64,000 bases of DNA. Origin: Bacteriovorax sp. Seq25_V. GTDB lineage: Bacteria > Bdellovibrionota > Bacteriovoracia > Bacteriovoracales > Bacteriovoracaceae. A model generated the notes under the pieces. It was not told the origin of the DNA. It saw only the letters and a list, made by a program, of their open reading frames with translations, and made no database searches. Of this stretch, positions 59,080-64,000 are shown piece by piece. The DNA lies in contig NZ_AUNI01000014.1 in the NCBI RefSeq assembly GCF_000447795.1, forward strand, positions 186,001 to 250,000, written 5' to 3'. The position numbers and the translations under genes are program-made. How positions within the stretch are numbered: position 1 is the stretch's first letter; every line of letters starts with the position of its first letter.

Positions 59080-60324
59080 TTAGGCTGCAATTTTATTATT
59101 TGCATTGATTATTTTTGAAATCAATTTCCCTAGAATTTCTGTATTTTTTTGGGATACATTTATAAATGCGAATCCAATACCTTTTGGTCGACCATCGGCC
59201 ACACGCTTGATCTTGAAGTCACATGAAATAGATTCGCTAACAAGTCCTTCATTAAAAAATAATGTCCCGGATCTATCTTTAGTATGATCTACACCATCAA
59301 GTTTAACAAGTTCAATAAAGCCACCACTCAAACTAATATTAGTAAGATAGCCTTTATACTCATTATCTCGAATCATAAATGTAATGGCTTCACGAATATC
59401 TGCACGATACTCACCTCTTTGCACCAAATAGATTGATTTTTCTGAATTTGCTTTGTCTTCATAGTGAAGAGAGACTTCTGCGGAAAGCTCCAAGATATCT
59501 TGCATATCCTTCCACTGCAAATCACCACTACGCTTAATCTTAGAATCTTTTAGTTCACCGGACTCTTTCATATGAAGTAGTTCGTCAAATCGTAATGGCC
59601 CTTTATTTCCAGACTCACTTTTGATGAACCACACCTTACTATTTAAGAATTCAAATGTTTTTCCATTTCTTAAATCTTCTAGACCTAAGTCTTTATCGCT
59701 ATATATCTTAGCAACAGATGAATTTGTCTGATTATTTTCATTGATCCTATTTTGTAGAATCTCAATTTTAGTCATTGCCTTCTTAAGGTTATTTTTAAGG
59801 AGATCATTTTCAATAGTAATATTTTGAATTCTTAAGTTTGATTTTTCTAAGCGTTCTTCGAGTTCGATACGCTGCTTGTCATCTCTACTAAGCGTTGTGA
59901 TCATATCCCTAAGGGTATTTACTCTAGCAATAACCTCATCTTCCTTACTAATAACACGAGATGATAAATCGCTGATCTCTTTTTTAATATCTTCAAATTG
60001 TTCAAGGTGAGAATTATCAACTTCAATGACTTTCTCTTCCTCTATATCTCGTTGTAAAGTAACTTCATTAAAAGGCACAGGATGAAATAGTGGAACAGGA
60101 ATCTCTGCCTCACAAAAAGTAGCTGCAACTTTAATCTCATGAGGAATCTCAGGATGAGAAAGGAGTGGAACCCAGGCCCTATCTTCAGGAGCATAGACAA
60201 AACTGTTGATGAACACTTCTCTTTCCACCACTTCAACGTGGAGATCATTAAGATTTATAAACGCAAAAGTCCCCTTGCGTTTACAAATAAAAAAGTGTTT
60301 TTCTTTCAATTTTGTATCTATCAT
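59080..60324 (-). CDS. GYF-like, coiled-coil and PilZ-domain protein
   Basis: A 414-residue protein. A central coiled coil (about 115-205) follows an N-terminal region that I do not recognise. Then comes a GYF_2-type domain (about 225-275: VWFIKSESGNKGPLRFDELL...RSGDLQWKDM). A C-terminal PilZ domain (about 290-405) has QRGEYRADIR (RxxxR) and NISLSGGF (NxSxxG), the c-di-GMP site. GYF_2 plus PilZ is typical of predatory and delta-type bacteria. No membrane segment. Probably links c-di-GMP to a protein-protein contact. Confidence 0.8.
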   Translation of the reverse strand: MIDTKLKEKHFFICKRKGTFAFINLNDLHVEVVEREVFINSFVYAPEDRAWVPLLSHPEIPHEIKVAATFCEAEIPVPLFHPVPFNEVTLQRDIEEEKVIEVDNSHLEQFEDIKKEISDLSSRVISKEDEVIARVNTLRDMITTLSRDDKQRIELEERLEKSNLRIQNITIENDLLKNNLKKAMTKIEILQNRINENNQTNSSVAKIYSDKDLGLEDLRNGKTFEFLNSKVWFIKSESGNKGPLRFDELLHMKESGELKDSKIKRSGDLQWKDMQDILELSAEVSLHYEDKANSEKSIYLVQRGEYRADIREAITFMIRDNEYKGYLTNISLSGGFIELVKLDGVDHTKDRSGTLFFNEGLVSESISCDFKIKRVADGRPKGIGFAFINVSQKNTEILGKLISKIINANNKIAA

Positions 60325-60393
60325 AATAAACCTACTAAACTAATCGGATAACTAACTAAAAACCTTTAATTATATGAAAATATATTGATAAAT

Positions 60394-61434
60394 ATGAAAT
60401 TAAGTAACGAAGTGATAGCTAAAGCTATTGAAATTATTGAAGATATACTTGTACAAGAAGCTTTATCTGAAAAGCAAATTATTAACGCTCAGACCGAAGT
60501 TCTATCGCTCTTTAATGTTGATACAGTTGAGAATATTACAAATGAGGAACTCCAACTTGAAGACAGCAGTGAATTCTACCTGGGTGATATTCATCATCAC
60601 GCTTTGAATAATTCAATTTTTGACTTCTATAAAATATTAAAGAATTTAGAGGGTGAATCTACGATCTGTGATATTGGAAGTGCAGCTTCTCTTCTATCGA
60701 TTACTGCAAACCTTTTTTTTCCAAAAATCAAAGTTATCTCCGTTGAACCAATTGCCTCGAGAATGAAGGCAGCAATATCTTTAAACGAAAATCTCTCCTC
60801 TCACCATGAGTTTTATGAAACTATTTTCGATGAGAGATATAAGAAACTATATTATGACTATGCCTTACTCTACTTTCCTACAGGTAAGTCCTTAGAAAAT
60901 ATTTTAAAGTCTATCATGACTGACTCAAGTAGAGGTATCATTGCGATTGAATCTCATGGAGATCTCCTCACTAGACTAGATCAAGTCGGTAAATTAAATA
61001 ACAAGAAAATATTTATAAAAATGGTATCTCCAAGACATCATCCTTATGCTTATATTTATGAAGTTAACACAAAAGAAGAAGATAGCAGCAGTGATTTAAT
61101 TCTTAATAGAATATATAGCTCTGAGTATATTGCTCTTAAAATAGATGATTCAAGTGGCTCTTGGATAGGGCTAACTGAAGGTATTGAGATTTATTTCAAG
61201 GAAAGTAAAAATAACCTAATCACTCTTAAATATCCTCCACGTTCAATTTCCTTTGATGAAAACTTTCAATTTCTTCGTGAAGAAGATATCTCTTCAGAAA
61301 CAAAAGGAATTTTAAAACTCATGAAGGATAAAAACTCAAAAATAAGAAAAGTATATCCTGACCTCAAAAAAGTTGAGCTGGCGAATGGAATGCTTCTCTG
61401 CTTCGATGATCTAGGGAAAAATCTGATAGGCTAA
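60394..61434 (+). CDS. Probable SAM-dependent methyltransferase-fold protein
   Basis: A 346-residue protein. Residues 85-150 resemble motif I and II of class I methyltransferases: STICDIGSAASLLSITANLFFPKIKVISVEP. The rest is not recognised. TATATT at 60381-60386, seven bases before the ATG, suggests a leaderless message; a TTG nine bases upstream of the ATG is less likely. Its 3' end overlaps the convergent chalcone-isomerase-like gene by 24 bases. Substrate unknown. Confidence 0.5.
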   Translation: MKLSNEVIAKAIEIIEDILVQEALSEKQIINAQTEVLSLFNVDTVENITNEELQLEDSSEFYLGDIHHHALNNSIFDFYKILKNLEGESTICDIGSAASLLSITANLFFPKIKVISVEPIASRMKAAISLNENLSSHHEFYETIFDERYKKLYYDYALLYFPTGKSLENILKSIMTDSSRGIIAIESHGDLLTRLDQVGKLNNKKIFIKMVSPRHHPYAYIYEVNTKEEDSSSDLILNRIYSSEYIALKIDDSSGSWIGLTEGIEIYFKESKNNLITLKYPPRSISFDENFQFLREEDISSETKGILKLMKDKNSKIRKVYPDLKKVELANGMLLCFDDLGKNLIG

Positions 61435-61905
61435 TTTTTCTCCTACTTCATTATCTCCTAACCAAATCCACGGTAGAGTCTTTGCAAACTCAGCATTTTT
61501 CAACTCAACCTTCGATTTTGGAAAACTAAAAGTAACAGTATCTTTATTTTTAGTTACTCTAATTTTCTCACCTTCCCTCATCGCCGGTTGAATTTCCTCG
61601 ACTTCAGAAAAAAAAGGTTTAAGACTTGCTTGATTAATTTCTTTACTTGCATCACTCCAGGCCTGTTTTAAATGCTTGGCCTCCACATCTCGACGGAAAG
61701 TAAAGACTAACTCATATGACTCTTCTTTTTGTAGCTCCTCTAGAGAGCGGACCTGATTTTTAGCAAATAGCTCAAGCTCATAGACTTCAAATCTAAAGAA
61801 GGTAAAAGTTAATAGACCCTTTCCGACGAGGGAAAGGGCAAGGATCGAATGTGAAAATAAAAATAATAAGATTATTTTTCTAAAAGGAAGTGTCCTACAA
61901 ACCAT
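61411..61905 (-). CDS. Chalcone isomerase-like envelope protein
   Basis: A 164-residue protein with an N-terminal hydrophobic signal or anchor (ILLFLFSHSILA). The mature part fits the bacterial chalcone isomerase-like family: VGKGLLTFTFFRFEVYELELFAK, followed by YELVFTFRRDVEAKHLKQAWSD. In other proteobacteria this family occurs with Cfa-type methyltransferases and DUF1295 proteins. Here it overlaps the Cfa-like gene by 34 bases. A binding role for fatty acids is more likely than flavonoid chemistry. Confidence 0.75.
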   Translation of the reverse strand: MVCRTLPFRKIILLFLFSHSILALSLVGKGLLTFTFFRFEVYELELFAKNQVRSLEELQKEESYELVFTFRRDVEAKHLKQAWSDASKEINQASLKPFFSEVEEIQPAMREGEKIRVTKNKDTVTFSFPKSKVELKNAEFAKTLPWIWLGDNEVGEKLAYQIFP

Positions 61906-62918
61906 TGATCTCCCCCATCATATTTAAATAATTCAGAGCATGCGAGATAGAAAACTCTCCAGTAGTTAAACCACTTTTTAGCTTCTCCTGGCGGGTAAGC
62001 CTTTTCAAAGAGTGAAAAAACCTGCTCTTTATTTGCGTCCATATTTTTTAACCAATCTTCACATGTACGATGATAATGATAACCGTTGACCTTCCACTTT
62101 GAAGCAAGTTTCATATTTGATCCAACTTGCTCAAATATATCGTAGGAAGGCATGATACCTCCACTAAAGAAGTACTTTGCCATCCAATCGGTATCATCTT
62201 TTACTTCGTACGGATAACAAAATTCGCGGTGACAAAAAATATGAATAAATAGCTTACCATCTGAATTTAGCCAGCCGTGAATGCGATTTAAAAGTTCTTT
62301 ATAATTTCTCATATGCTCGAACATTTCAACAGAAACAATTCGATCAAAAGTCTCTTCTAATTCTAAGTTGGCAACATTCGCAGTACGGATCTCAAGGTTT
62401 TTAATTCCCTCTCTTTCACAAATTGAATCGATATAGATCTTTTGAGTTTTAGAATTTGAAATAGCTACAAATGTAGAATTTGGAAATTTTCTTGCGAGAT
62501 AGAGACAAAATGATCCCCAACCACAACCAAGCTCTAAAACTTTTTGTCCATCTTGCAGTCCAGCTCTTTCAATAACTTTTTCAAACATTCTATCTTCAGC
62601 ATTATTGAGATCATCACCAGTTTCGTAATAAGCACAACTATATTTGAGTCTTTTGCCAAGACACAGTTTAAAAAAATCTGTTGGAACTTCATAGTGTTGC
62701 ACATTAGCAAGCTCCTCCATTATAGCAACATGAGACTTTTTGAGTTCATTGATAAAGCCCATCTTCCCATCCATGCCAGAAGCTTCTAGTTCAGATAATC
62801 TCTCTTTTAATAAAGAGCGTATACCATAGCGAAGAACAAAGTCAGGAAGAACTCCTTTTTCAACCAGCGAGTCTAAAGTAACAAATGAAGGCAATGCTTT
62901 AGATATTGTAGCAATCAT
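61872..62918 (-). CDS. cfa: Cyclopropane-fatty-acid synthase-type methyltransferase
   Basis: A 348-residue SAM-dependent enzyme of the Cfa family that modifies double bonds of membrane phospholipid acyl chains. The N-terminal lipid-binding region is followed by the SAM motif VLELGCGWGSFCLYLA (about 130-145), SVEMFEHMRNY and FIHIFCHREF. The protein is shorter than E. coli Cfa (382). Operon with a DUF1295 reductase upstream (four-base overlap) and the chalcone isomerase-like gene downstream. A methyl- or furan-fatty-acid product is also possible. Confidence 0.88.
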   Translation of the reverse strand: MIATISKALPSFVTLDSLVEKGVLPDFVLRYGIRSLLKERLSELEASGMDGKMGFINELKKSHVAIMEELANVQHYEVPTDFFKLCLGKRLKYSCAYYETGDDLNNAEDRMFEKVIERAGLQDGQKVLELGCGWGSFCLYLARKFPNSTFVAISNSKTQKIYIDSICEREGIKNLEIRTANVANLELEETFDRIVSVEMFEHMRNYKELLNRIHGWLNSDGKLFIHIFCHREFCYPYEVKDDTDWMAKYFFSGGIMPSYDIFEQVGSNMKLASKWKVNGYHYHRTCEDWLKNMDANKEQVFSLFEKAYPPGEAKKWFNYWRVFYLACSELFKYDGGDQWFVGHFLLEK

Positions 62919-63703
62919 GACTTTCTCCTAGGTAACAATGGAAAGAAAACTGATGTACTTTCAAAATATTCTTTCTCTCCCTCTCGTTTAAAAACTCCAT
63001 TACGAGCGTCTCTTTCAATAATAGGAATACCTGAAACAAAGTTAAGTAGGTAAAAGATTATTGCAACACTAATAAATGAAAACCAACCTAAAGCTCCTTG
63101 TGATAGTGTCGTTAGAAATAATCCAACCCAAATCATCCATTCACTAAAATAATTCGGGTGACGAGAATACTTCCAAAGACCCACATTACATGTACGATTT
63201 TTATTCCTTGCCTTAAATTGAAACAACTGCCAATCAGCAACGGTCTCAAATACAGTAAATATGAAGACAAAAGAAATTCCAACAAAGAAAAGAGCTTCGT
63301 TAACAACTACTCCATGTGAAAATAAAAGAAGTGGGATACTAAGGAGAGAGGCCAGAAAGCCTTGTAAAATAAACATTCCGATAAAACCAACATTTGTCTT
63401 ATTCCAATTGGTTTTAATTTCAACATAACGACGATCCTCTCCTTCTACAGAGAAACGATAAGCAAGAAATAATCCAAGTCGAAAAGACCAAAGAAAAACA
63501 ACTGTAATAAAAATAATATCTAGCTGCCCGATAACTTTCCCAGACAAGTAGTAATAAAAAGCTGTCAGCAAAGAGAAAGAAAGTCCCCAGACCGAATCAA
63601 TGTGACTAGATTTTCCAAGCACAAGTGAAACAACCCAAGCAATGATAAAAAAGGCGATCCCTACACCAAATCCGTATAAATAATGTTCTAAGATTAAACT
63701 CAT
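62915..63703 (-). CDS. DUF1295 / steroid 5-alpha-reductase-like membrane protein
   Basis: A 262-residue protein with about seven hydrophobic segments. The C-terminal GLWKYSRHPNYFSEWMIWVGLFL is the conserved signature of DUF1295 and the steroid 5-alpha-reductase fold, which uses NADPH to reduce double bonds. First gene of the Cfa operon, overlapping cfa by four bases. The likely substrate is a modified fatty acid. Confidence 0.85.
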   Translation of the reverse strand: MSLILEHYLYGFGVGIAFFIIAWVVSLVLGKSSHIDSVWGLSFSLLTAFYYYLSGKVIGQLDIIFITVVFLWSFRLGLFLAYRFSVEGEDRRYVEIKTNWNKTNVGFIGMFILQGFLASLLSIPLLLFSHGVVVNEALFFVGISFVFIFTVFETVADWQLFQFKARNKNRTCNVGLWKYSRHPNYFSEWMIWVGLFLTTLSQGALGWFSFISVAIIFYLLNFVSGIPIIERDARNGVFKREGEKEYFESTSVFFPLLPRRKS

Positions 63704-63773
63704 TCCTACTCCTATACATTTTATTGTACACAGAATTAGAGAAAAAGCTCAATGGCCGTCTAGGTTTTGTAAA

Positions 63774-63797
63774 GGCCCAAAACGAGAGTCTTGGGCC
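63774..63797. terminator. Hairpin downstream of lpdA
   Basis: GGCCCAA / TTGGGCC with a ten-base loop, 16 bases after the lpdA stop (minus strand). T-richness follows on both sides (AATATTTTT on plus; TTTACAAAA on minus). Probable terminator for lpdA. Confidence 0.6.
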
Positions 63798-63812
63798 AAT
63801 ATTTTTAGATTA

Positions 63813-64000
<188 letters not shown>

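Overview
The window is a densely packed, AT-rich stretch of Gram-negative chromosome. I infer a Bacteriovorax/Halobacteriovorax-type member of the Bdellovibrionota. The basis is the mix of genes: a serine palmitoyltransferase-type sphingolipid operon, many lipoproteins and short secreted proteins with no recognisable family, heavy two-component and c-di-GMP signalling, FliL and a FliG-C-like protein, a bactofilin, and several secreted peptidases. Sphingophosphonolipids are established for Bacteriovorax stolpii. The genus is inference, because there is no rRNA or marker gene in the window to settle it. I see no insertion sequence, prophage or CRISPR array.

Layout. 1-4.3 kb: aminopeptidase N (3' end cut by the window edge), a PilZ protein and an unknown membrane-anchored protein. 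4.4-7.7 kb: a tight operon for ceramide backbone synthesis (serine palmitoyltransferase, GNAT-type ceramide synthase, ketosphinganine-type reductase). 7.7-12.6 kb: a hybrid histidine kinase, a fatty acid hydroxylase-PAP2 phosphatase operon and a secreted START-like protein; with the preceding operon these look like one extended sphingolipid neighbourhood. 12.9-16.9 kb: operon of an Asp-rich coiled-coil protein, a diguanylate cyclase and a metallophosphoesterase. 17.1-19.2 kb: L,D-transpeptidase, membrane coiled-coil protein and bactofilin. 19.3-22.0 kb: paired active and inactive M16 peptidases. 22.1-27.1 kb: MBL hydrolase, alanine dehydrogenase, FliL and two lipoproteins, one with a siderophore-synthetase-like (IucA/IucC) C-terminus. 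27.2-34.8 kb: a Kazal-like secreted protein, a LysR regulator with a visible operator, a 56-residue protein, a rhomboid-like protein, methylmalonyl-CoA epimerase, a Cys-rich lipoprotein, a CBS protein, a histidine phosphatase and a half-length asparaginase.

34.9-40.6 kb: HtpG, a GNAT protein, a histidine kinase, a haem-oxygenase-fold protein and a DksA-type regulator. 40.6-49.7 kb: a 152-bp inverted-repeat element, an SBP-like protein, two secreted proteins, a FliG-C-like protein, HldD, an HD-GYP-like/Hpt pair, TatC, a BFD-type Fe-S protein and methionine aminopeptidase. 49.9-54.4 kb: an NlpC/P60-like protein, a 2-hydroxyacid dehydrogenase that starts inside a 16-bp hairpin, an arginase-family enzyme and Aat. 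54.4-58.1 kb: an isolated four-gene operon with NuoB-like and NuoCD-like proteins but no other complex I genes, the most unusual system here. 58.2-58.5 kb: tRNA-Leu(UAA) with a 29-bp direct duplication of its 3' end. 58.6-63.7 kb: a secreted protein, a GYF-PilZ protein, a methyltransferase-like protein and a DUF1295/Cfa/chalcone-isomerase-like lipid operon. The window ends inside lpdA.

Functional themes are envelope lipid remodelling (sphingolipid and cyclopropane-type operons), envelope and peptidoglycan biology, and signalling (three histidine kinases, one GGDEF, two PilZ, one HD-GYP-like protein). Functions are assigned by reading motifs; no database search was run.
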